Part shown: positions 34,734 to 43,146 of the stretch, piece by piece
Layout: every line of letters begins with the position of its first letter
Position numbering within the stretch: position 1 is the first letter of the stretch
Assembly: GCF_026248825.1 (NCBI RefSeq)
Contig: NZ_CP110973.1
Coordinates: 1,054,001 to 1,118,000, forward strand
From: Larkinella insperata
GTDB taxonomy: Bacteria; Bacteroidota; Bacteroidia; Cytophagales; Spirosomataceae
Length of the DNA: 64,000 bases
Reading direction: 5' to 3'
Notes under the pieces: generated by a model
The model's input: the letters and a program-made list of their open reading frames with translations, nothing else
Database searches by the model: none
Told to the model about the DNA's origin: nothing
Position numbers and translations under genes: made by a program

Positions 34734-37700
34734 TTATTTCTCCATCGGATGTTCTTTCAGCAACTGATCCGGGGAGTAGAAATCCTTTTTGTTTTCGGTA
34801 GCCATCCTGACTTTTTTGACCTGCTCCGGCGAAATGGCCGCGGCCTGGTTGCCGAATGAATTCCGCACGTACGTAAGAACCGCGGCCAGCTCGTCATCCT
34901 TAAGCAGCCCGCCAAACGGCGTCATCGGAACCTGACCGGGGTAGTTTTTGCCCTGCACTTCAATCGGTCCCAGAAGCCCTTTCAGCGCCAGTTTGATCAA
35001 CCGTTCCTGGTTACCGGTTACCCAGTTGGTACCCGTCAGCGGGGGGAAACCGGAAGCCGCCAGCCCTTTGCCGTCGGCCTGGTGGCAGGTGACGCAGTAG
35101 CCTTCCTTGCCGTAGATTTCCTTGCCCTGGTTGTACAGCGCCAGTTCGGCCCCTTTCAGGCTGGAAGCCACCACTTTCTCCTTCAACGGTTTCACGTTCT
35201 CGCCCTTCAGGTGGGCCACGGCGGTGGCGTGGGCGTGAACCATCCACTCGTCCAACGGTTTCTTGGCGGCTTCGTCCAGGATGGGTAACCCTTTTTCGGG
35301 CCCGATCCAGGAAGCGGCTACGATGGCAGCCAGCCGAACCCGGCCGTTGTCATCGCGGGCAGCCTGCATGAGCAGGTCAGCCTGGTCGGCCACCTGATGA
35401 CCCGTATACCGCACCACCTGCACGGCCGCAGCCCGGGCGTGGTAATCCCTGGCCTTCAGCATTTGCCGCAGCAGCGGCTGGTCTACTTTGTTCATGCCCC
35501 AGCTTACCCACAACCCTTCCAGCAGATGGTGTTCGTAGCGGGGATCGTTTTTATCCAGTTTGGCAACCCAGGTTTTAAGTTTAGCCAGCACCTGGTTTGC
35601 ATCCCGTCCGCGCAGTTCGCGCCGGGTCCGGTAGCGGGTCCGGTATTCGGGCAGTTTCAGGTTTTCAAAAAGTTCGTCAATGCTGGCTCCGTCAATTTTA
35701 GCCGGTTTCACCAGCGGCCGCGACGGGTACGTAATCCGGTAAACCCGTCCGTGCGAGTGGTCGCGCAGGGGGTCGCGGGCGTTGTGCTGCATGTGGCCAA
35801 TCAGGATGTTGTGCCAGTCAATGAGGTACAGCGAACCGTCGGGGGCAAACTCCATGTCAACCGGACGAAAATTGCGGTCATCGCTCACAACCAGATCCAT
35901 GCGGTGTTTGCTTTTGTAGCCCGTGCCATCGTCGACCAGCGTGTGTTCCTTCGTTCCCAGAAATCCGATGGTGTTGTTGATCAGGAAATCGCCCTGCAGC
36001 TCATCCGGGAAGTGACGGCTCGACACAAACTCCAGACCAGACGTCGGGCGGACCCGGTGGGCCTCCTCGACCAACTGGGCCGACTTGTGCGTGGCCTGTC
36101 CGTAGCGCGGAAACACCGACCCCGGCATCATCCAGCGCACATCGGGGCTGGAGGTTTCGGCAAAAAACGGTTGCCCCCAGTCGTCGAAGGCAATGCCCCA
36201 GGGGTTCGGAATGGAGAGCTGCGCCGTCCGCTCCAGTTTTTTTAGCTGCGGTGCATACCGGTAAAAACCGCCGTTGGTCGCCCGAACCGGCCCGTAGGAC
36301 GTTTCGACGTTGGTATGCAGAAACACGCCCTCGCCCGAGTAGATGGCCCCGGACGGATCGACCGTAAAGGCGTGGCTGTTGTGGTGGGTGTCGTGGTCGT
36401 CAAAACCGCTCAGCAGAATTTCAACCTTGTCGGCCTTGTTGTCGCCGTTGGTGTCGGTAAAAAGTTTCAGGTTGGTTCCCTGCGAAACGTAAACGCCCTC
36501 CTTGGCAATTTCGAAGCCCAGCGGCAGGTGCAGCCCGTCGGCAAAAACCGTCTCCTTATCGGCTTTGTTGTCGCCGTTGGTGTCTTCCAGAATAATGATT
36601 TTATCGTTCGGCTTGGTGTCACCGGGTTTGTAGTGCGGGTAGCTCGGCATACACGCCACCCAGAGCCGTCCTTTGCTGTCGAACGACATCTGCATCGGTT
36701 TGGCCAAATTCGGAAATTCCTGTTCGGTGGCAAAAAGCTCAATTTTGTAGCCCTGAGGCACTTTCAGTTTCGCCAGTGCGTCGTTGCCGTAGAGGTACGT
36801 CAGGCTACCGTTTTTCTCCGGGTTAAAGTTGGTTTTTACGGGCGGCAGTGGAGATGTGTTTTTATCGGCCGCGGCCAAATCTGTTTTTTCGCCCTTCGAT
36901 GCTGCCAGCCAAATGGCCTGATCCCGGATGTCGGTCATTTCCCGGATTTTCTGAATTTCGGCGGGGTAGTTGTCGGGGCCAAACGGATTGTACCGGCGAC
37001 CGTAGACGTGCACACCGTTCGGAATTTTGAAGTCGTTGTGCCACATCCAGTTTTTCTCCATCACCATATCATGCACCAGCTTACGATTGGCCTGGGCCTT
37101 GGGGGCCACTTTCCCAAACAGCTGATCGGCCAGCAGCAGGCCCAGTTTTTGATAACCCGCTTCGTTCAACTGCGAACCGTCAATGGTTAAATCCTCCTTG
37201 CTGGCGGCATACCACTGCTGCGACGGCGTGAAGGCATCCACAAACAATACGTTATTCTGCTCGGCCACTTCCTTCATGGCGTTGGTGTACAGCGCCAGGT
37301 TTGCGTTTTCCTTCTTGCCGTTGGGCAGGTCAAACTTGGCCGACAAATCTTCGAAGGCGATGGGCGACACCAGGGCCAGCTGCGGAGCTGAAACGCCGTT
37401 GTACTTCTGGCTCAGCGTCCATTTAACAAACGCATCCAGCTCGGCTTTGTAGTTGTCCAGGTTTGCTTTGCCCTGAAACGATTCGTTGTAACCGAAAAAA
37501 GCCACGATGATGTCGGTTTTCAGGCGGGTCAGCCATTGGTCGGGTGCATCGAAATGCCCCTCGCTCTGGGACGGGTTGGCGTATTCGGTCTGAAATTTTT
37601 CGGCACCCGGGAAAGCCCAGGGCGAGTTGCGGCTGGCGTGCGGACGAAAGCCGGGCGTATCGCCCCCGTCGCACATGTTACGGATGAAGAGCTGGTTATC

Positions 37701-37904
37701 CGGATACCGAACCTGCATCTCGGTTTCGAAGGCACCGTAGTTCATCATGCGCGACCCCAGGTTGTTACCCAGCAGCACAATGTGCGCTCCTTTTTTGATC
37801 TGTAAGGTTTTAGATTCATTCACCTGAAACGCACTGAATGCGATCAGCGCCAATCCAACTGCGGTGAGCAGTCCAATAAGGCTTCTTTTTCTGGGTTTAG
37901 ACAT
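34734..37904 (-). CDS. SGNH-hydrolase/PVC-type dehydrogenase/HEAT/cytochrome c fusion protein
   Basis: Exported multidomain protein of 1056 residues from the ATG at 37902-37904; a start 48 bases upstream is also possible. After a signal anchor comes an SGNH-like domain (about 35-275: HIVLLGNNLGSRM, FFGYNESF, DGSQLNEAGY). Next is a membrane-bound-dehydrogenase beta-propeller (about 375-730: GYKIELFATEQEFPN, GRLWVACMPSYPHY, NPWGIAFDDWGQPFFAE, SLYLIDWHN). A HEAT-like helical region follows (about 760-905), then a cytochrome c domain with CVTCH near residue 937 and MTPFGG as likely Met ligand. Planctomycete-style proteins of this kind are thought to oxidise sugars or alcohols. Activity unproven. 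Confidence 0.9.
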   Translation of the reverse strand: MSKPRKRSLIGLLTAVGLALIAFSAFQVNESKTLQIKKGAHIVLLGNNLGSRMMNYGAFETEMQVRYPDNQLFIRNMCDGGDTPGFRPHASRNSPWAFPGAEKFQTEYANPSQSEGHFDAPDQWLTRLKTDIIVAFFGYNESFQGKANLDNYKAELDAFVKWTLSQKYNGVSAPQLALVSPIAFEDLSAKFDLPNGKKENANLALYTNAMKEVAEQNNVLFVDAFTPSQQWYAASKEDLTIDGSQLNEAGYQKLGLLLADQLFGKVAPKAQANRKLVHDMVMEKNWMWHNDFKIPNGVHVYGRRYNPFGPDNYPAEIQKIREMTDIRDQAIWLAASKGEKTDLAAADKNTSPLPPVKTNFNPEKNGSLTYLYGNDALAKLKVPQGYKIELFATEQEFPNLAKPMQMSFDSKGRLWVACMPSYPHYKPGDTKPNDKIIILEDTNGDNKADKETVFADGLHLPLGFEIAKEGVYVSQGTNLKLFTDTNGDNKADKVEILLSGFDDHDTHHNSHAFTVDPSGAIYSGEGVFLHTNVETSYGPVRATNGGFYRYAPQLKKLERTAQLSIPNPWGIAFDDWGQPFFAETSSPDVRWMMPGSVFPRYGQATHKSAQLVEEAHRVRPTSGLEFVSSRHFPDELQGDFLINNTIGFLGTKEHTLVDDGTGYKSKHRMDLVVSDDRNFRPVDMEFAPDGSLYLIDWHNILIGHMQHNARDPLRDHSHGRVYRITYPSRPLVKPAKIDGASIDELFENLKLPEYRTRYRTRRELRGRDANQVLAKLKTWVAKLDKNDPRYEHHLLEGLWVSWGMNKVDQPLLRQMLKARDYHARAAAVQVVRYTGHQVADQADLLMQAARDDNGRVRLAAIVAASWIGPEKGLPILDEAAKKPLDEWMVHAHATAVAHLKGENVKPLKEKVVASSLKGAELALYNQGKEIYGKEGYCVTCHQADGKGLAASGFPPLTGTNWVTGNQERLIKLALKGLLGPIEVQGKNYPGQVPMTPFGGLLKDDELAAVLTYVRNSFGNQAAAISPEQVKKVRMATENKKDFYSPDQLLKEHPMEK

Positions 37905-38254
37905 TTTGCTTTTTGCGAGTAGAATCCAACTTTTTAAACCGATTTTTTTCAACGACCCGCTGGTTCAAAGCAGGTTATGGGATAGGATACTATTCATCAT
38001 GGTATTAAGTCAACTGGGCGCTTTTTCTACCTGTGAGCGCCTGTTTTAATCATACAGGCCCACCGCTTTTTCATCCCTGGCGTGCTGGCTTCCGCCCCGA
38101 TTCCGGAGAAATCAATTCATGCGTTCATTTCGCCAGTTCAGTCAGCAGTTACGGCCTTTCGAAAGCGCGGTTTTTGGGCGTGTGCAGGCGCTTGCCTTGT
38201 TTTGTACCCACTCTGACGCACAGAGTACCAAACAACAAAAACGACTGAACAAGT
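37905..38254. other. Divergent intergenic region
   Basis: About 350 bases between the large cytochrome fusion gene (minus) and the small lipoprotein gene (plus). It carries the promoter listed at 38174-38204 and, on the other strand, presumably that of the fusion gene. No gene is visible. Confidence 0.4.
38174..38204 (+). promoter_or_regulatory. Predicted promoter of the small lipoprotein gene
   Basis: TTG (38174-38176) and TTGTTTTG (38197-38204, one mismatch to TAnnTTTG) are spaced by 20 bases, 50 bases before the start codon at 38255. Confidence 0.4.
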
Positions 38255-38800
38255 ATGAAAATGCGTTTTCTGGCGCTTATGGCGCTGGTTATCCTCTCGG
38301 TGGCCTGCAAGAAAGGCGGAAGTGACATTGATCCGGAAACGGGTGAACCATCCGGTGGTACCGGTAAAATACCGTCGGAACTGGTTGGCAAGTGGTCGTA
38401 CGGCGTTTTCTCACCGACCAACTTCTGGGATTACAACGGCAAATATTCCGGCAACGCCTACGAGCAGGCGCTGGTGTTCGAATTTCATCCGAACGGCACG
38501 TACGAACAGTATGTCATCAATTCAACCACGAGTTACAACTGCCGGACGGAAGCTTATAGCTACTTTAAAGGAACGGTGAAGGTCAATGAAGCGAATCATA
38601 CGTTCACGATTACACCCACCCGCGGCAACTACCGGGGTTTCTATTCCTGCGCCCCCAGAAGCAACATCAACCGCGATGCCCGCAAGGAGGAATTGAGACA
38701 GGAAACCATGAATTATCAGGTGGAAGCCGGTAAAACAGGCATCAAACTTTCCGACGCGGAAGCTCCGCAGGGCGTACGGCTCGAGGCCATTTCCTGGTAA
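38255..38800 (+). CDS. Small lipoprotein of unknown function
   Basis: 181-residue lipoprotein with lipobox SVAC (Cys at about 18) followed by the KKGG sorting-type linker. The mature part looks like a lipocalin-like beta domain: LVGKWSYGVFSPTNFWDYNG, FEFHPNGTYEQYVI and FKGTVKVNEANHTFTI. Two Cys residues (NCRTEAY and YSCAPRS) could form a disulfide. It stands alone between two strong signals: a promoter and a 24-bp stem terminator. Function unknown. Confidence 0.8.
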   Translation: MKMRFLALMALVILSVACKKGGSDIDPETGEPSGGTGKIPSELVGKWSYGVFSPTNFWDYNGKYSGNAYEQALVFEFHPNGTYEQYVINSTTSYNCRTEAYSYFKGTVKVNEANHTFTITPTRGNYRGFYSCAPRSNINRDARKEELRQETMNYQVEAGKTGIKLSDAEAPQGVRLEAISW

Positions 38801-38850
38801 ATAAATACCGATTCCCGCGCACCCGGATGACCTGAAAATCCGGCGGTAGG

Positions 38851-38905
38851 CGGACACTACAAAACGAAAGCCCGGTTGTATCGGGCTTTCGTTTTGTAGT
38901 GTCCG
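38851..38905. terminator. 24-bp perfect inverted repeat, bidirectional terminator
   Basis: CGGACACTACAAAACGAAAG plus CCCG (38851-38874) is exactly complementary to 38882-38905, with a 7-base loop GTTGTAT. It sits between convergent genes ending at 38800 and 38913. The inner part (AACGAAAGCCCG...CGGGCTTTCGTTTTG) is a usual terminator; the outer extension is unusually long. Confidence 0.8.
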
Positions 38906-38912
38906 GCTTTTT

Positions 38913-40601
38913 CTAGGTCGAAAACGGTCTGCCGGACGGAACGACGATCCGCTGGCGACCGGAAGAGGATGAAACAACCGGCCGCTTGGCCGTAAACTTG
39001 GCGTTGATGTACTCGACCATATCGATTTCTCCGGTGATGGTATCGCCCGAGAGCTTTCCGTAAAACGTCATCACCAGGTTGTCGCCCGGTACGCTGTACC
39101 GACTCTGGAACCGCACCTCGTCTCCTTCGATGGAACCGATCAGATCGCGGGTGGCAAACTCGCCTTTATGCGTACCTGTCAGCCAGTTGCCATCCTGTTT
39201 TTCGATGATGAACGTGTGCTGGCTTTTGCTGGTGTAAAAATCAATATTAACCTCCCACCGGCCGCTCAGATCGGCTGCGGGTGCTTTCATTTCGGCCGGT
39301 GTAGCCGCTGCGCTGCGTTTGCGGGTCAGGATTTCGTGAACCCGCTTGGCCACAATCACCTCGTTGCCCGCTCCCATCATGTAGGCGGCAATCGTAATGG
39401 AAGTGGTCGGTGGTGTCGAGCCGGAAGCGGGCTGCCCCCGCCGAAAACCGGTTCCGACCGCCACGCGGGGCTTGGTGGTGGCCAGTTCGTCGGCCACTTC
39501 CTGCCCGGTGATGTGCAGCTTCGTTGGGTCCCAGCTAATGGTCAGCATGGGGGTCGCGTTATCAAGGGCGCCTTCTTCCGGTCGGCGCACGTTCAGCTGC
39601 ACACCGTCGATGCCGGAAAGCTTTTTCGAGATCGTCTCCAGCCAGGAAACCCAGGTATCCATTTCGGCTTTGTGATCCCGGACGGCCCAGGCTTCTACGG
39701 CCGCCAGCATTCCAATTTGCTCCTCCCGTCCGATTTTGTTGTTCCGGCAGGGCCCGTGGTGCGGGGCGCTGGCCTGCCAGGTCGCCATCAGAATGTCTTT
39801 GTTGCCCAGCAGCAGACCGGCACTCTGAGGCCCCCGGATCACTTTCCCCCCGCTGTAGCCAACCACCGATGCTCCGGCCTGAAGGTGGATGTTCGGAATG
39901 GTCAGCCGTTCGGCGGCCGCGTCAACCAGGATGGGGACGTTTTTGGGTTTGGCGATCTTGGCAACATTTTCCACCGTCCAGGGGGCCTGGCCCGGCATCA
40001 TATAAATCATGGCCGTCCGCGGATTGATGGACGTTTCCAGTTCTTCCAGGGTGTTGACCGTAATGACTTTCACTCCGCAATTCCGGATCGCGTGGTCGTA
40101 GACGTTGCGGGAAGACCGGGGAATGATAACTTCCGTTTTTTCAAACCCTTCCAGATTGGGGATGCGGATGAGTTTTTCGGGATTGCCGCCCGCCAGGATG
40201 CCCGCCGTTACCTCGTTGAGCCCCGCAGCGCAGCCCGACGACACCATGCCCCACTCAGCCCCGGTAATTTCAGACAGCCGTTTGCCAATTCCGAAGGCCA
40301 GTTCGTCGATCTGAACGTTGTACCGGCTGGCGTATTCCATCGCTTCCTTTACTTCCGGCAGCTCCATTGACGCCCCGATGATGGTGAAAGTGCCGCGGCA
40401 GTTAATGATCGGTTCGACGCCAATGGATTGGTAAATCTGGGGTCCGGCCTTGAGCGGTCCCATAGCGGGTGCTACCTGAGCTGCGGCCTTTCTGAACCAG
40501 TTCGACGCCGGACGGCTTTCCGCAAAAGCCTCCACACTGCTGACCATACTGCCGGCTAATGGAAGAAGACTCAGCTCTTTCAATATTTCTCTTCGTTTCA
40601 T
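38913..40601 (-). CDS. Exported SelA-like PLP-dependent enzyme with C-terminal beta domain
   Basis: 562-residue protein. The N-terminus KRREILKELSLLPLAGSMV has a twin-arginine-like signal, so the PLP enzyme may be exported folded. The fold-type I core (about 55-430) resembles SelA and D-glucosaminate-6-phosphate ammonia-lyase: INCRGTFTIIGASMELPEV, GMVSSGCAAGLNEVTAGIL, Asp227 in PILVDAAAE and the PLP Lys253 in YSGGKVIRGPQSAG. Residues 455-545 form a separate lipocalin-like beta domain (GRWEVNIDFYTSKSQHTFII...). Relatives are annotated as aminotransferases or ammonia-lyases acting on amino sugars. The reaction here is not known. Confidence 0.87.
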   Translation of the reverse strand: MKRREILKELSLLPLAGSMVSSVEAFAESRPASNWFRKAAAQVAPAMGPLKAGPQIYQSIGVEPIINCRGTFTIIGASMELPEVKEAMEYASRYNVQIDELAFGIGKRLSEITGAEWGMVSSGCAAGLNEVTAGILAGGNPEKLIRIPNLEGFEKTEVIIPRSSRNVYDHAIRNCGVKVITVNTLEELETSINPRTAMIYMMPGQAPWTVENVAKIAKPKNVPILVDAAAERLTIPNIHLQAGASVVGYSGGKVIRGPQSAGLLLGNKDILMATWQASAPHHGPCRNNKIGREEQIGMLAAVEAWAVRDHKAEMDTWVSWLETISKKLSGIDGVQLNVRRPEEGALDNATPMLTISWDPTKLHITGQEVADELATTKPRVAVGTGFRRGQPASGSTPPTTSITIAAYMMGAGNEVIVAKRVHEILTRKRSAAATPAEMKAPAADLSGRWEVNIDFYTSKSQHTFIIEKQDGNWLTGTHKGEFATRDLIGSIEGDEVRFQSRYSVPGDNLVMTFYGKLSGDTITGEIDMVEYINAKFTAKRPVVSSSSGRQRIVVPSGRPFST

Positions 40602-41006
40602 GCTCTTAAAAAGCTAGTTTTCAGATATAAAAAAGGGGTTTGAGCTTTTGATCACCTGTAAATTCCGGCATGAGTAGCGCAGGGATCACCTAAGAGATGG
40701 TCTAATAAGCGTAGTATGGCTATGGGGACAATTGAATCAATCGTAATTAAACAACAAGTATAATAATACAGCAGGAATTTATCGTAATAAGCAGCCTATT
40801 TTTCAGATTATTTGCCACAGAAGCCGATTGTCCAATCATTCTTTGGCCGCTGCATTCGGCCCACTAATTGTAGTAAATGGGAAGCGAAACTGCCTCTTAC
40901 CGGGTGGCATTCTCATTGCCCCGGAGGAAGATGAAGGCTGCGGATAAGCCATACTAAGATAGGGCAAACCCTTGTTTAATAAGTTGCAGAAAAAATGCCG
41001 TTCTTG
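40602..41006. other. AT-rich intergenic region
   Basis: About 400 bases, visibly richer in A+T than its surroundings, without any recognisable gene. GATCACCT occurs twice (near 40650 and 40684). It may hold the promoter of the PLP-enzyme gene. Confidence 0.4.
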
Positions 41007-41330
41007 CTAACTGGCGGACAGGTAGTAACCGTCTTTGAAACTATTGGCGTAGACGTAAAGAATGGCCCATTTGGCGTTGGCAGGTGGCGTTTTGAAAGGG
41101 ATAAAATCAATGCAGGTATTTATGGGGATCCGGCAGTCCTCCAGGTCATGTTCAATGGCATTCAGTCGTGCTTCAAGTTGCGCCAACCGTTGGCTGATAT
41201 CCCGTTGCCTCTGGGCTATTTCCGCCACTTTCGCCAGCAGTTCCTGACTTCTCTTGCAGATCAGGTAGCTCCCTTGTGATGATGCTTGCTTAGACAACGG
41301 TTTAGACTGGTTTTTTCCTGCTTGTTCCAT
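41007..41330 (-). CDS. Small coiled-coil protein of unknown function
   Basis: 107-residue protein with heptad-like spacing in residues 27-65 (ELLAKVAEIAQRQRD, then LAQLEARLNAIEHDLED), a coiled-coil pattern. No signal peptide or membrane segment. The tail (KWAILYVYANSFKDGYYL) is aromatic. I recognise no family. The frame on the other strand at 40995 has less protein-like composition. It stands alone in an AT-rich stretch and could be a recent acquisition or a spurious frame. Confidence 0.45.
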   Translation of the reverse strand: MEQAGKNQSKPLSKQASSQGSYLICKRSQELLAKVAEIAQRQRDISQRLAQLEARLNAIEHDLEDCRIPINTCIDFIPFKTPPANAKWAILYVYANSFKDGYYLSAS

Positions 41331-41451
41331 ATCCCGTCAATATTGCACCAATGTTACCATTTTAACGGACAATGCCTAATTAATAAACTTATATTTCCAG
41401 CCCGGGAACTGCTTGTTAGTCAATACCCCAATTATAGAGACAACACAAGCT

Positions 41452-43014
41452 TTATTTCTTTGTCTGGTTTTCGAGCAGCATCACGCCCGCTTTCGCATTT
41501 CGCCAGCGATCCAGTAGTTCTTTCGGGGTAGGCGTCACCCGAAACGCAAACGACCCCAGCAAAATGTCTTCGTCTCCATCCCGATCCACATCGGCAGCGT
41601 CCATCGTCAGCCAGGCGCCCTGGTTGGCTTCCGGAAACATCGCGGGCCGGAACCGGTTGTTTCCCCGGTTTTCCAGGTAGACAAAGTTCTCCAGTCGTTG
41701 ACGGGAAAAATCCGGAAAGAAAGCAATGGCAGCCACGTCCAGATCGCCATCGCCGTCGAAATCGCGGGCCAGGGCTTTGGTGGCGCCGTGCATGGGGTAA
41801 AACCAGACCTGCCGAAACCGAAAATTACCGTCGTTGCGAAAGAGCCGAATACCGTGATACCGCTTCGGAGAGCTCGAGAAATCGGCATTATCCCCGTTGG
41901 TGTAAAGCAGGTCCATATCGCCATCCCGGTCAAAATCAACGACATCCAGGTGGCTTGATCCGAACACGGGCGGAAAACGCAGCACGGTTTTTTTCCAGAA
42001 CCGCCCTCCGCCTTCGTTGTTAAAAATAGCCACCTGTTCATCGCTTTGAGACAGCAACGTCACAATGTCGGCCCGGCCGTCGGCGTTCATGTCGGTTACT
42101 ACGGTTTGGATTGCCCCCGGCACGGGTTCCAAAACGTGTTCGATGTAGGCGGTTCCGGTGTTTTCAAACCAACTCAACTGCCCCAGGTAGTAGCCGAACT
42201 GGCACACCAGAATATCCTCTTTGCCATCCCCGTTCAGGTCGGTATAGGTGGCTTCGACCGGGCGTTGCAGTTTTTGCAGCAACACCGTCCGTTCCATTTT
42301 CTGCGTCGCCGGGCTCCGGTGTAGGTGCAGCAATTCGCCATTCATTCGATCGTTGGGATCCATGTTGCCCATCGTCAGGACATCCAGGCTGCCATCGGCC
42401 CGAACGCGCAGGTTAGACGGTGGGTTGAACGTTACCATCGAATCCACTTTTTGCAGATTCTGGTCGAGGAAAAACATTTTCCCGCGCCGACTTCCCACGG
42501 CAATACGCTGGCTACGGGGTTCGTACTTCAGCAGCGTAATCAGGTTATCGATCGGTTGGGCGGGCTGACGAACACTAAAAAGCGGTAACTGATTGGCAAT
42601 GGCGGGTTTGGGAGCCTGGGGCAGCGGCTTGTCCGGCGCATTGCTGACGTAATAATCCGTGATCTTCTGCCAGTCTGCGGGGTGGAGCATGGGTACGTCT
42701 GCAAAAGCACTGGAGTGGACAACCCGCTCGATCTCTTCCGGACCGCTCATTTGCCGGAACGGCGACAACGAGTCGGCAAAAAAGCCCATGCGGAGGGCCA
42801 TTTGTGGCAACACCTTTTGTTTCCAGAGTTTTTTTTCCAGCAAATCCGGCGTCGGCACGGTGTGGCAACTGTTGCAGTATTTTTGGGCAAGCTCCCGACC
42901 GTTTAAGCCCGATGGCTCGGTGGGCGTGGTCGACTTTGGACTTTGGTTGCAGGCAAACAGACAGCTTACAAAAAACAAAAAGGCAAGACCCGAAATTGAT
43001 TTATTAAAAGACAT
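41452..43014 (-). CDS. Lipoprotein: cytochrome c motif plus FG-GAP/VCBS beta-propeller
   Basis: 520-residue lipoprotein (lipobox LFAC, Cys near 21). One heme motif, CNSCH, is at about 46-50, followed by a short cytochrome-like helical segment. The rest is an FG-GAP beta-propeller with five Ca-binding loops: DLNGDGKEDIL, DMNADGRADIV, DFDRDGDMDLL, DFDGDGDLDVA and DVDRDGDEDIL. The ATG at 43012-43014 gives the lipoprotein signal. The pattern fits a surface protein for carbohydrate or electron-transfer tasks and is common in this phylum. It is divergent from gluconokinase. Confidence 0.88.
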   Translation of the reverse strand: MSFNKSISGLAFLFFVSCLFACNQSPKSTTPTEPSGLNGRELAQKYCNSCHTVPTPDLLEKKLWKQKVLPQMALRMGFFADSLSPFRQMSGPEEIERVVHSSAFADVPMLHPADWQKITDYYVSNAPDKPLPQAPKPAIANQLPLFSVRQPAQPIDNLITLLKYEPRSQRIAVGSRRGKMFFLDQNLQKVDSMVTFNPPSNLRVRADGSLDVLTMGNMDPNDRMNGELLHLHRSPATQKMERTVLLQKLQRPVEATYTDLNGDGKEDILVCQFGYYLGQLSWFENTGTAYIEHVLEPVPGAIQTVVTDMNADGRADIVTLLSQSDEQVAIFNNEGGGRFWKKTVLRFPPVFGSSHLDVVDFDRDGDMDLLYTNGDNADFSSSPKRYHGIRLFRNDGNFRFRQVWFYPMHGATKALARDFDGDGDLDVAAIAFFPDFSRQRLENFVYLENRGNNRFRPAMFPEANQGAWLTMDAADVDRDGDEDILLGSFAFRVTPTPKELLDRWRNAKAGVMLLENQTKK

Positions 43015-43047
43015 CTTATAAAAAAAGGCATTTGACAAACTTATCAC

Positions 43048-43093
43048 AAAACCGCCTGTTTTCAAACTGAAAAGATAAGCCGCAGGCGGTTTT
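43048..43093. repeat. 11-bp inverted repeat in a divergent promoter region
   Basis: AAAACCGCCTG (43048-43058) and CAGGCGGTTTT (43083-43093) are perfectly complementary, 24 bases apart. It lies between the divergent genes starting at 43014 and 43147, where a terminator makes little sense, so a regulator site is possible. Confidence 0.5.
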
Positions 43094-43146
43094 AGAACGC
43101 ATTACGGCTTTTTCTTTTTTCTTTGCACGGCACTAATCCCACTCGA

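Noticed and set aside
35397..36245. 282-codon plus-strand frame, and a similar one at 36315-37190
   Set aside because: Both are antisense to the cytochrome fusion gene and have no signal, helix pattern or motif.
39168..40370. 400-codon open frame on the plus strand
   Set aside because: Antisense to the SelA-like PLP enzyme gene; composition rich in Arg, His and Gly, typical of a GC-rich shadow frame.
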